Source: Allolobophora icterica (Eukaryota > Annelida > Clitellata > Crassiclitellata > Lumbricidae). From it: 64,000 bases of DNA. Location of the stretch: positions 3,885,230-3,949,229 of the forward strand of contig OY744611.1 of NCBI GenBank assembly GCA_963556255.1, given 5' to 3'. Made by a program: the position numbers and the translations under genes. Below, one piece after another: positions 23,291 through 33,110 of the stretch. The notes below the pieces were generated by a model. That model worked only from the letters and a program-made list of their open reading frames with translations. It did no database searches and was not told the DNA's origin. The first letter of the stretch is position 1. Each line of letters starts with the position of its first letter.

Positions 23291-23855
23291 CAGTGCCTTA
23301 CTTCCATTCATCATGCAGAACGTTACATGATCAACGACATGGATAGATTTGCATTATTTCATACATCGTGGGAATAAGTCCAATTTAAATGGCGTTGGCA
23401 CGTGCAACAGAAATGCTTAAAATCGACTTTTAGTGCGTATCTGCATGGTTAAAACTATTCAGTGATGATTGTCTTCTTTTAGATGTATTCAGTGGCGTCT
23501 ATCCTTCCGAAGTCGTTGGAGCAACTTCTCCTTCCTTCCTCCTCTTTCCCCTTACGGTCCTTATCATTCCTTCCCCCCAATAATGATGGCACATACACTG
23601 ACAGATCTCCCCCACTTTTTGGATGGAGCATTTGCTCAAGGTTTCTATGGACCAGACGCCCCGGGATGTATTTACATTTTCGGTAGGTGTTTGCTAAAAT
23701 TTGTACGAAAACCTTAGTCTTGATAGCTTACCACTGACAACGCGTCGCGAGAATTTTGCTGCAACATTGGTTTCAGACATTTATAACATCGACAATGTCT
23801 AAGGTGCCGTAACACAGATACAAGGGCGCCGACAAAACAACAACAGCAGAAAAAG

Positions 23856-23939
23856 CTAATTAGCCTTAGTGAAGAGATAAGTCCTAAGTTTAGTCTCAGC
23901 AGAGCGAATCGATGGAGGGAGACTGTTCCGACATCTGGG
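23856..23939 (-). pseudogene. L2/CR1-like LINE C-terminal fragment
   Basis: Minus-strand translation contains CRNSLPPSIRSAETKLRTYLF, the terminal motif of L2/CR1-like proteins. It stops exactly where the TIR element begins at 23940. Confidence 0.6.
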
Positions 23940-24228
23940 GCCGGTGTCACGAAATAGAGTATCCCCCATACAAGTATATCCCCTTAGCAGAATGGAGTAT
24001 CCGGCCGGATGAATGTGAACGGGAAGGACTATCCACCCTCGTGCAAAAGTATCCCCCATGAGTCGAACGAAATTATCCCCCGTCAATTGTGCGATTTAGG
24101 TCAGTTTAGAACTAGGCCTACATCAGTCGTGGTCATAGGCAAATCAGCGCTGTAGTCGAGAGTATACGCGGGTATACAGCGTGTACTCACTTCTAGAGAC
24201 CGTATTCACACCTCACAAAAATATTATT

Positions 24229-24234
24229 ATTATA

Positions 24235-24324
<90 letters not shown>
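24229..24324. repeat. (ATT)n microsatellite at a LINE 3' end
   Basis: About 90 bp of ATT. On the minus strand it reads as the AAT tail of the LINE that follows. Confidence 0.95.
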
Positions 24325-24325
<1 letters not shown>

Positions 24326-27300
24326 ATTCTTTATTGAAAAACCAAAAGCGAACTGCACATTGGCGAACAAGTATAGAAAAAATATAAAACATAGAAGTAA
24401 TAAGAATATAATAATATTTGAAAAAAAGAGTGTAAAATTTATTTTAAAAAATTACTAGGCTAATAACACTACATCAAAAGCATCATAATAGTAGAGAAAT
24501 TTAAAACTATGACTATTATCTAAAATGTTTGGCAGTTTTACTAATTAAACAACATCAAAAAGCATCCTAATTACAAAGCTTTTTCTAACCAGATTATCAG
24601 AATGGGGTAAAGTAAGATTGTGTCCTCTGGGGCGCAAGAGATATCCTGTTAATTTAATTTGAGGCAATAAATCATGAAGGACATGACCATTAAAGCTTCT
24701 TATGGCTAAGAAGAGACGGGTATCAGCTAGTTGACAGAGTTGAGCATAGGAAGGGTTGTCTCAGGTAAGAAATGTCCTCTCATTAGTTATCTTATGATTG
24801 AAGATAGTTTATCCCGATCACTTTGAGCAGTAAAACCCCACCAGTCAGGAGAAGCATAAAGTATTCTAGAGAGGATTGTTACTCTAATCACATCATAAAG
24901 GCAAGGTCCTTGTAGACCATGAGCTACTAAGGTTCGAAGAGCATATATGGAGCGGCGAGCCTGACTACAAATTCGGTTAACATGATTAGAAATGTTTAAA
25001 TTGTCAGATATAGTTACTCCTAAGATGGATAAATTGGACACTCTAAGATGTTCAGGTGTGGATAAAAAAGCATTTATATTAGTAAACTTCCCTCTGGGTC
25101 TGTGTAAAATCATTTCATAAGTTTTACTATGATTTAATTTCAGGTTACAAATTTTGGCCCATGACTCAACGTGCTCTAATTCAGAGGAGATGGATGAACT
25201 GTTAGAGGAAGGTATTAATAGATAGCAATCATCAGCGTACTTAATAAGAATATTTTCAGAATGTATAGTTTTAAGTCTTGAAATGGAGACAATGAAATGT
25301 GTAGGACCTGAACTAGAGCTCTGAACTATGCTAGCATTAATTTAAAGTAGATAATTCATCCTGGAACATAGTACAATGTTGTCGACCTTCTAAGAAATTG
25401 ATCGACCAATTATAGACATTATCTGGGATTGGCAAACTTGTGAGAGATTCTGCTAAATGATTATGACTTATGGAATCAAATGCCTTTGAAAAATCTAAAG
25501 CGATCAAGTGAACGTACTAGTTGGAGCTTAGCATATGAGTGACACGATGAGTTAGCGCTATTAAGGCAGCAGACGTGGAGCCAGTGGGGCGAAATGCAAA
25601 TTGATCAGAGAAAGGTTGATTTAGAATAGGATTTGTTAGAATAGGATAAAAGAAACGGTTGACTATTTGCTTTTCAATAATGCGACACAGGATGGGAGTT
25701 ATAGAAATAGGCCTAAAATCTGCTTCAGTGAGAGGGTTTGCAACCTTAGGAACAGGAGAAATTCTACTTATTTTCCATTGGGAAGGAACGAAGGAGTGAG
25801 CTAGAGAAAGATTAAAGAGATGAGCAACGGGTTTCGCAAGACTAAATGCGGCTTCCCTAAGGAACCAAGGGGGTAACCCATCCGGACTAATTGAGGTGCT
25901 TTTGAAGCTACTTAGAAGGTGACTTATTTCATAATCATTAAAAATATAATCCAACTGATTATATGCAGTTTACTTTCTCAGAGGAGAGATATAATCGGAG
26001 TCGTGAGAATTTTTCCATAGTGTTGATTAAGGGATTCCGAAGTGATGTTAGAACTATATGTTGATTGTTGAGGTTTATCACCTCTCAAATGATTGACACA
26101 TTTCCATAGTTCAGTTGATCCTCGTTTTGTTTTTTCGAAGGATCGAGTATTCTGTCTCGTTATGAGGATATTGATCTTGGTCGAAAGGGTGGCTGCAGAT
26201 TCAAGAAGTTCCCTTTTTAAGTAACTTGCTCCGTTTTCGTAAGAGGTATTCGATGACTGGAGTCATGAATGGAGGTTCAGAGTCTCTTATTGTAGAAGTT
26301 TTAACAGGAAAAAAGGTATCTATGATAGTGGGTTTGACAGAGTACAAGGTTTCAAAGGCATCTGCAGAGGAATCAAGTTCAGTGATAAAGTCCCAAGAAA
26401 GGTCGGAAAGGAAGCATTGTAAAGCTGCAAATTTGCTAGGGGTGCGAAGGCGGAATGAAAAGGTTTCCGATCATTTGGTTTGGTTATTGTTTCATCTGAG
26501 ACCGTAGTGGCAATAATGTTTAGTTTATATAGTAGATTTAACCGCAGTACAATTAGAGTAAAGAGGGCCAGACGAATAGTTCCTGTCAAGGGAGTGGCCT
26601 TCATGAGAAGGACCTTCAAATTCGATATGTAGTCCCATTGCTGTGATGGAAGTTGAAGGTAATTGGTTGAAATCTCCTAGGAGTATAATGTGGTAATCTT
26701 GTTCAATCGTTTCAAATTCTTCGAGTGTTGTCTCAAGGCATGAAATTAATTGATCAGTTTTGCATATTGGCCTCGGAGGATGATAAATAGCTCCAACAAA
26801 GTATATTATGTCATTTATTTTCATTCAGATCCATAACACTTCTAGATCAATGGAAATATTCACAGTTGGCTGAAATTTTGATGAGTCTATTTGTGATTTA
26901 CAATAGATAGCTATTCAGCTATTCCACCCCCTCTTCGATGAGGTCTGTCACGACTATATAGGACGTATCCATCAATCGACATCATTTGATCAGGGTGATG
27001 ATATTTTAGCCAACTTTCAATAACTACTACTAAATCAGGTTTGAAAGCGATAATGTCAGCAGAGAGATGTTGCAATGCATGAGGCTTTGCAATACTTGTA
27101 GGATTTATAAGTAGATTCGATGGATGAGAAGAGTTGACGATTGTTGAATTTGTTTCTTTATTTCTGTTTGAAATGGGAGGGTAGATTAAATTTCCCGGAG
27201 TCTGTCAGATAAATTTAGGAGTCTTATGATAGCGTTGTCTATTTAAAACTTGGATGGGATAGTATTCATCATTAGTAAGATTTTGAGATTTGTCTTTATA

Positions 27301-27530
27301 TATGCAATTTCTGGAATTTTTCAGTTCTGGTGCTAAGGTACGGTGATGCAAATGGATTCCTCCTCGCTTTCCTCTGTATCTGAGCAAACGGTTCTCAGCC
27401 AATAGCTGTAGACGAACTTGATTGTCTATTAGTCGAGTTCCCGCAGAATGTCTCAAGGCTAAAATGTCATTTCTTTTTAGAGTGTTGGTTAAATCGCGTT
27501 CCCTATCCATTTGATATATCCATATCCATA
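24325..27530 (-). pseudogene. Jockey-superfamily LINE with endonuclease and reverse transcriptase, decayed
   Basis: On the minus strand: an N-terminal basic segment LLRYRGKRGGIHLHH (about 27380-27330), endonuclease pieces including IILLGDFNQLPS (about 26690-26655), then RT PDGLPPWFLREAAF (about 25890-25850), FRPISITPILCRIIEKQIV, DQFAFRPTGSTSAALIALTH (about 25600-25540) and a thumb/C-terminal segment SRILYASPDWWGF (about 24860-24820). The YADD-type region lies between about 25260 and 25200 (KYADD reads from the plus-strand complement) but the frame is broken there. The 3' end abuts the AAT tail at 24325, with AATAAAG just upstream. The same family recurs at 38456-40570. Confidence 0.8.
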
Positions 27531-27539
27531 TCTATTTGT

Positions 27540-27890
27540 AATTTTGTACTCACCTCCAATTTGTTTCGGAAAATTAACCAGTAGCGTATACTCACCTCCA
27601 ATTTGTTTCGGAAAAGTAACCAGTAGCGTATACTCACCTCCAATTTGTTTCGGAAAAGTAACCAGTAGCGTATACTTACCTCCAATTTGTTTCGGAAAAT
27701 TGACCAGTATCGTATATTCACCTCCAATTTATTTCGGAAAATTAACCAGTAGCGCATACTCACCTCCAATTTGTTTCGGAAAATTAACCAGTAGCGTATA
27801 TTCACCTTCAATCTGTTTCGGAAAATTAACCAGTAGCGTATAGTCACCTCTAATATGTTTCGGAAAACTCACCGGTAGCGTGTACTCGTC
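27540..27890. repeat. 42-bp minisatellite, about 8 copies
   Basis: CACCTCCAATTTGTTTCGG and AAATTAACCAGTAGCGTATA alternate at a 42-bp period. Since 42 is 14 codons, both strands stay open over ~110 codons (plus: PPICFGKLTSSVYS; minus: NKLEVSIRYWLIFR). It lies at the 5' side of the LINE and may be its 5' untranslated repeat. Confidence 0.9.
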
Positions 27891-27957
27891 TCTATTTTAC
27901 CACTACAGCCTCCGGGCAAAGGAATGTGCTACTTACTGTTGGCATGCGTAGACAAAG

Positions 27958-28440
27958 AATCCAGTGAAGTCAATGATCCTCTCATTACTCTCTTTCTCTA
28001 CTCTATAGGCCCTACTCTATTTACTCATAGGCAAGTTGTGACATTGATATCGGTCGTCTCGTATCAGTCGGTACACCAGCAAAACGAGGAAGACAAAATA
28101 TCAGCAGTCACAAACGACAGTGTCATGAAAAGGGTCTAAGGTGATAATTAGGTGAATTGGTATACCTCGCGCTTAATATCGGTCGATTCGTATCAATGGG
28201 TACACCAGCAACGCCAGTGAAGCCATTTGAGGCAATGAACCAACTTCATTGACTCTTGTGTTCTCTGTGGTGTTGTAATCTTACGCAAACAATGCTATTC
28301 GCATTATTAGTTGCGATGGATGTGTCTAAAACAAGGATGACAAATAACAGCAATCACAAACGACAGTGTCATTAAAAGGGACTAAGGTGCTAATTGGGTG
28401 AACTGGTAACTCGCGCTTGATATCGGTCGATTCATATCGC
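27958..28440 (+). repeat. ~250-bp direct repeat
   Basis: The segment CAGTCACAAACGACAGTGTCA..AAGGG..CTAAGGTG..AATT.GGTGAA..ATATCGGTCGATTC occurs at about 28101-28190 and again at about 28350-28432. GATATCGGTCG..CGTATCAGTCGGTACACCAGC at about 28050 is a partial third copy. Confidence 0.75.
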
Positions 28441-28746
28441 GGCAAATCTCGGCCGAAAATTGCGTCAGCTCTACACAAGGCTCCTAGCGACATGGGGAAT
28501 CTACATGTTAAAGTCATCCTATGCCAGCAGCAAATGGACATTTTCTCTTCGTGTGGGCTGTACGCAACTGTCTATGTCTTTGAGATTGCTTCCAGTTCTG
28601 CCACGCTGGATGTTGACTTCGGTGAGCTTTCAAAAATGCGAAAACATCTTGAGAAATGTTTCAACGTCAAGGTAATGCTGTCTTTCCCCAAAGTCCCTCC
28701 CTTCCCTGGGGAATTTATATGCCTTAAGCCTGTTTTGGACGTATAA
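28417..28746 (+). pseudogene. Ulp1-like (C48) cysteine protease relic
   Basis: An open plus-strand stretch of about 110 codons without an ATG at its 5' end. It contains VILCQQQMDIFSSCGLYATV followed by MRKHLEKCFNVK and a FP-rich end. In Ulp1-like proteases carried by several DNA transposons, a QQxxxxDCGLFA-type block holds the catalytic Cys and the MR.HL..C region follows; here the Asp before Cys is Ser. The His and Asp catalytic parts are absent, so this is a C-terminal relic. Location inside a 5.17-kb TIR element supports transposon origin. Confidence 0.55.
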
Positions 28747-29106
28747 GCTTAGGCCTATATACGGCTTCCCCAGGGAAGGGGTTTCAAGAGAAGGGGTAGA
28801 AAGCCACTTCCGCGTGTGGTTATCTTTCTTACTGTAACTTCGGTTTGATTTGCTCTGAACATTGCTTTGAATACTTAGAGTCACTTGCTTTTGGATTTTG
28901 ATTGCAGCATAGATTTATCAATTATACGCATTTTTCAATAATACCTTATACCTCTGAATTTTTATCCCCGGGGATGATTTCACACGATGGGGGATAGAAA
29001 TGGTTTATCCCCCGGATACTCTATACCGGTAGATTCTATCTGGGGGGATAAACTTATTCATCCCCCGGATAAGTTTAGGACGGATAGTCTGTCACGCGAC
29101 ACCGGC

Positions 29107-29639
29107 ATTTGTAGGTCATTATTTTTGTTTTGAGTGCAATGTCATATTGTCATTATATTTTTGAAGAAGCAGTGAGCAACAAAAATTTGTCAAAATGGGC
29201 TTTATAAACAGGTAAATTAGCTCATATTTTTCTCTTGCTAGTTCTCAGATAAACCCTTCATTTTTCATCATGTCAAAAAGATGGAAATGGAATGACGAGT
29301 ATGTGCGCTTTGGTTTCACTTGCACAACAGGAAATGATGACTTGCCAAAACCCTAGTGCATTCTTTGGAGTGTTATGAATTTATATTTGCATTTTATGCA
29401 CTGAGTTAAAAGCTCATTTTTAGTTCAGTTTGTTCACCCACAGTAGGCCTACTGTATGAGTGTATGTGATTCAGTCTGTGGTTCAAAAAATATGAATGTG
29501 ACTTAGTCGTCTTCAAATGTGATATGACTTTTGTAGGGGGTGCGAGCGCTAATAAAATATTTCCTAGGGGTGCGAGGCATAGAAAATGTTGGGAACCTCT
29601 GGCTTAGGCCAAGAAACTAGTGGCGTAAGTAAGGCACAA
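29107..29639. other. No recognisable gene
   Basis: AT-rich sequence between the TIR element and the gag relic. GGGGTGCGAG occurs twice (about 29537 and 29567). No coding signal seen. Confidence 0.4.
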
Positions 29640-30768
29640 ATGCAGAGCTCCTTAGCGAAGTTGTCGCCAGTGAAAGCGCACACTGCAGAATTGAAAACTA
29701 AGGGTTAAGCTTTAGAGCTCAAAGCACAAAAAGAGGAAAAAGAAAGAGACAGAGAGAGGGAGAGAGAGAGAGTTTGAATTAGCAAAGCTTAGAATAGAAG
29801 CAGGAAGCACAAGAGAAAAAGTTAAAGCAGAAGCAGAAACACAGGAGCGGAAAAAAACGCTTACAAATAAAGGCAGAAGCTAGGAAAGCTGAAGTGCTAG
29901 CAGAAGCTAAGAAAATAGAGGCGCAAGTGGAAGCGAGGAAATTAGAAGCACAAGTAGAGGAGCGTGAACTTGCAGCACATGTAGAGGAGCGTAAGATTGC
30001 AGAAGCACAGGCGGAGAAAAGTAGCCGCACAGGCAGAGGAGAAGAGAAATAGGTTAGACGCAGAGGAGAAACAGCGACAACATGAATTAGATTTGAAGCG
30101 CTTGGTGAATTGGAGGACAGGCCTGCACGTGGAAATGAGGCCTATAAGCTTGCGTCGGCTATGAAATTTGTGCCTAAATTCGAAAGTGCAGATATAGAAT
30201 ATTATTTGATTTCATTCGGGAAAGCGATGACCTTAATTAATTTTCCCGTGATATATGGACTGCTTTATTACATCCACAGTTGACTGGCAAAGCGCAGAAG
30301 TTTTTTTTCTGAGTTGGATTTTGGAGGCATGTGCGGATTTTGATGTTGTGAAACAAGCGTTGTTGACCGCATACGAACGCGTGCCTGATTTTATAGTCAA
30401 TGTTTTCGTAATATGCAGAAAGAAAACTTGGAGACATATTCTAATTTCGCATTTCGGTTGCATTTTCCTTTTCAAAGAGAGCTGGAGGGTGAGTTTGCAG
30501 TAACTGATATTCAGCTCACGTGGAAGGTTTGAAATTAGAGCAATTTGTTAATTGTTTTATCTCCGGAGCTACATAAATGGCTTGTGGGCAAAAAGACACA
30601 AACTTTCATGATGGCAGCAAAGTTGGTTGACGAATATGCAGTCCTTTACAAGCAGGCTACAGTGAAATCACCTGCTAGTTCGAAGAAAAGTTTTGCTGGT
30701 TGCGGTAGGAATTCTCAAACACAAAATATGTCGGGATTTAAGCAACTTGCTTCAGAACGTGGACAGTA
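29640..30768 (+). pseudogene. Gag relic of the SCAN-related LTR family
   Basis: Plus-strand frames give an Arg/Glu/Ala-rich coiled coil (about 29700-30090), then KFVPKFESADIEYYLISFGKAM (about 30167-30230), DVVKQALLTAYERVPDF (about 30340-30392) and [20 protein letters not shown] (about 30618-30675). These match the capsid region of the gag frames at 42819 and 46173. Frame changes occur near 30045, 30245, 30305, 30400 and 30525. LTRs and pol are not seen. An (AT)n tract cuts it off at 30768, just before the zinc knuckle. Confidence 0.85.
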
Positions 30769-30769
30769 G

Positions 30770-30951
<182 letters not shown>

Positions 30952-30999
30952 TAGCTGGATTACCCGGCGTTGCCCGGGGTTATAAGTTTCACACCACCA

Positions 31000-31049
31000 C
31001 CACCACCACCACCACCACCACCACCACCACCACCACCACCACCACCATC

Positions 31050-31081
<32 letters not shown>

Positions 31082-31085
31082 CAAC
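31000..31085 (+). repeat. (CAC/AAC)n trinucleotide run
   Basis: About 20 CAC/ACC triplets then AAC triplets, inside the Helitron. Confidence 0.95.
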
Positions 31086-31099
31086 GACTGTTTGGCAAT

Positions 31100-31790
31100 C
31101 TTGGCAGTCGCCCTCTGGCGGCGACTGCTTGGCAGTCTTGGAGGCCCTTGTGGCGTCTGGCGACCTGTGGCGGAGACTGCTTCGAAAGTCTTGTAGACGC
31201 CTTCTGGCATCTAGCGACCTCTGCCGTGGAGTAACTGCTTCGCAGTCGCCCTCTGGCGGCGACTGCTTCCCAGTCTTGGATGCCCTTGTGGCGTCTGGCG
31301 ACGTCTGGCGGAGACTGCTTCGCAGTCTTGTAGACGCCTTCTGGCGTCTAGCGACCTCTGCCGTGGAGTGACTGCTTCGCAGTCGACCTCTGGCGGCGAC
31401 TGCTTCACAGTCTTGGAGGCCTTGTGGCGTCTGGCGACCTCTGGCGGAGACTGCTTCGCAGTCTTGTAAACGCCTTCTGGCGTCTAGCGACCTCTGCCGT
31501 GGAGTGACTGCTTCGCAGTCGCCCTCTGGCGGCGACTGCTTCGCAGTCTTGGAGGCCCTTGTGGCGTGTGGCGACCTGTGGGGGAGACTGCTTCGCAGTC
31601 TTGTAGACGCCTTCTGGCGTACAGCGGAGACTGCTTCGCAGTCTTGTATACGCCTTCTGGCGTCTAGCGACCTCTGCCGTGAAGTGACTGCCTCGCAGTC
31701 GCCCTCTGGCGGCGACTGCTTCGCAGTCTTAGAGGCCCTTGTGGCGTCTGGCGACCCGTGGACTGACTGCTTCGCAGTCGAAGAGGGTGA
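31100..31790. repeat. ~138-bp hairpin-rich tandem repeat
   Basis: GACTGCTTCGCAGTC (6-bp stem, 3-nt loop) recurs at about 31308, 31370, 31449, 31506, 31542, 31587, 31625, 31719 and 31764, plus degenerate copies. GACGCCTTCTGGCGTC (7-bp stem) and GCCCTCTGGCGGC are interspersed. The major unit is 136 to 141 bp; one interval is longer because of an extra partial unit. The frames across it are by-products. Confidence 0.9.
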
Positions 31791-32033
31791 ACCGGGCGTT
31801 GGCGTGTTAAAGAAAACGCGAGAAATCTAGCCCTCACTGCCGGTCTGTAGTCGGCCTCGCCCTTAGTAGAGCAGACTGGTTGTTTGATATACTATAAATA
31901 ATTTAGATCTTTGTCTTTGAACATACATGTGTTAAAATTTTGCTGTAAACATTTTGCTGTAAAACGATGAATATACTTCGAATCGATCGTCATTATATTT
32001 TGTGCGAAAGTAAACAACTTACGCGCATTATTA

Positions 32034-32131
32034 GTGACGTTGGGGAATACCGGCGCCATAAATAGAACCGCGGTGTCGTTAAGCGGATTATTAATGACGT
32101 TGGGGAATACCGGCGCCATAAATAGAACCGC
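32034..32131 (+). repeat. 61-bp direct duplication in the Helitron
   Basis: GACGTTGGGGAATACCGGCG then CCATAAATAGAACCG occurs at about 32035-32070 and 32096-32131 with no difference over ~36 bp. Confidence 0.9.
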
Positions 32132-32400
32132 TTGGCAGTGGAATAGGCGAGCTTGCGCGTTATGGACGGTCGGGTGGGTAGCGTTTTGGGGCATTTTCAC
32201 CATGGTAGGGTTGAAAACGGAGGACGCGAACCCCTCCACTGGGTGTCCGAAGCCGAGGCCGACACATTAGTGAAGGTCTCGAGTGAAAAGGTGCAAAATT
32301 TACGAAGTTAAGCCCGGTCAAAGAGACAGACAGACACACACAGACACACAGAAAGCTGGCTTTATTTATAGAGATATAATATATATATATATATATATAT

Positions 32401-32879
32401 TGTTGTGAGTGGCCTTCAGCCATCCCGCCATCATCATCCTCACGTGCACTTACTAACCTTAGTTAAGACGCACCTCGTTTGAAGCTAGAAGTAGGATGGT
32501 CTCGTTGACTATATATAGCATGGTTCTTGTGTCGACGGGGAGACCGGTTTTAGTTAAGTAAGGCGTAAGACGTGCACTGGTTGTGTCACGCATTGTAAGT
32601 ACCCGTTTGTGGTCGTTTTCCGAGAGTGTACCCTACGTAGTCGCTACTCATGTTTAATTGCCGGTTCTCGAGTTGTATCTTCCTTTGTGGAGTTTGTGCA
32701 GGCGTCTTCTCGGAGAGTCTGTCTTTTGTCGTCTGCTTTGTCTTGTATGTGTGAGTATCGTTTCAATTATGTACATAGTGTAAATATACGTTTTATCAAT
32801 ATTGCGAAAGTCTTCGTTTTTCTTGTCATTTCTCATATCATTCTAACTCACATTTCACCTCTAGACTAACAAGCTAACA
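32401..32879 (+). repeat. 5' LTR of element 1
   Basis: 479 bp, TG..CA bounded; contains TATATATAGCATGG at about 32510, a likely TATA region for polymerase II. Confidence 0.95.
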
Positions 32880-33110
32880 TATGGGGCCTCGTCCTTAAGA
32901 ATTTACCGTTTTCAGTTTTGTAAAATTGGAAATTGGAATGGCGTATTTGACGGTCTAACATTTTGAGGTTGTCCTTAAGAATTCATCGTTTTCCGTTTTG
33001 TTTACTTGGAAATTTTGAGCGTTGACTTCGGAAATTTTGAAAATGCGTAAATTGGGATAATTTTGGTCCTAAAGTCGTTTTGTTTGAATTGAGTTGCGTA
33101 AGTTTCTAAC

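Larger units (their letters stand above)
23940..29106. mobile_element. 5.17-kb TIR DNA transposon with subterminal TATCCCCC repeats
   Basis: GCCGGTGTCACG at the left end is matched by the inverse of CGCGACACCGGC at the right end. Both ends carry clusters of TATCCCCC/TATCCGG-type units (left, about 23958-24080; right, about 28965-29095), as expected for subterminal transposase-binding repeats. The interior holds an (ATT)n tract, a LINE copy, a 42-bp minisatellite, a ~250-bp direct repeat and a Ulp1-like protease relic. The flanks (CATCTGGGG versus CATTTGTAG) share only 6 of 9 bases, so a target duplication is not secure. Confidence 0.6.
30951..32374 (-). mobile_element. Non-autonomous Helitron inserted in (AT)n
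   Basis: Read on the minus strand the element begins TCTCTATAAATAAAG at 32374 and ends CTAG at 30951. A 3' hairpin CCCGG-GCAACG-CCGGG stands 8 nt upstream of CTAG. The flanks are ..ATATA and TATAT.., i.e. insertion between A and T with no target duplication, which is the Helitron rule. A CTGTCTGT-type run follows the 5' end. The same termini and internal blocks (CCAGTGG, CCGTTTTCA, TACCATGGTG) are found in the copy at 59438-59936. There is no Rep/helicase, so mobilisation must be in trans. Confidence 0.8.

Noticed and set aside
31100..31790. CRISPR-like array of hairpin repeats
   Set aside because: Unit length is irregular, spacers are themselves repeated, no cas genes, and the context is a eukaryotic Helitron.
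32609..32869. 86-codon frame present twice (also 35742-36002)
   Set aside because: It lies within the LTRs and is duplicated because LTRs are; no domain seen.
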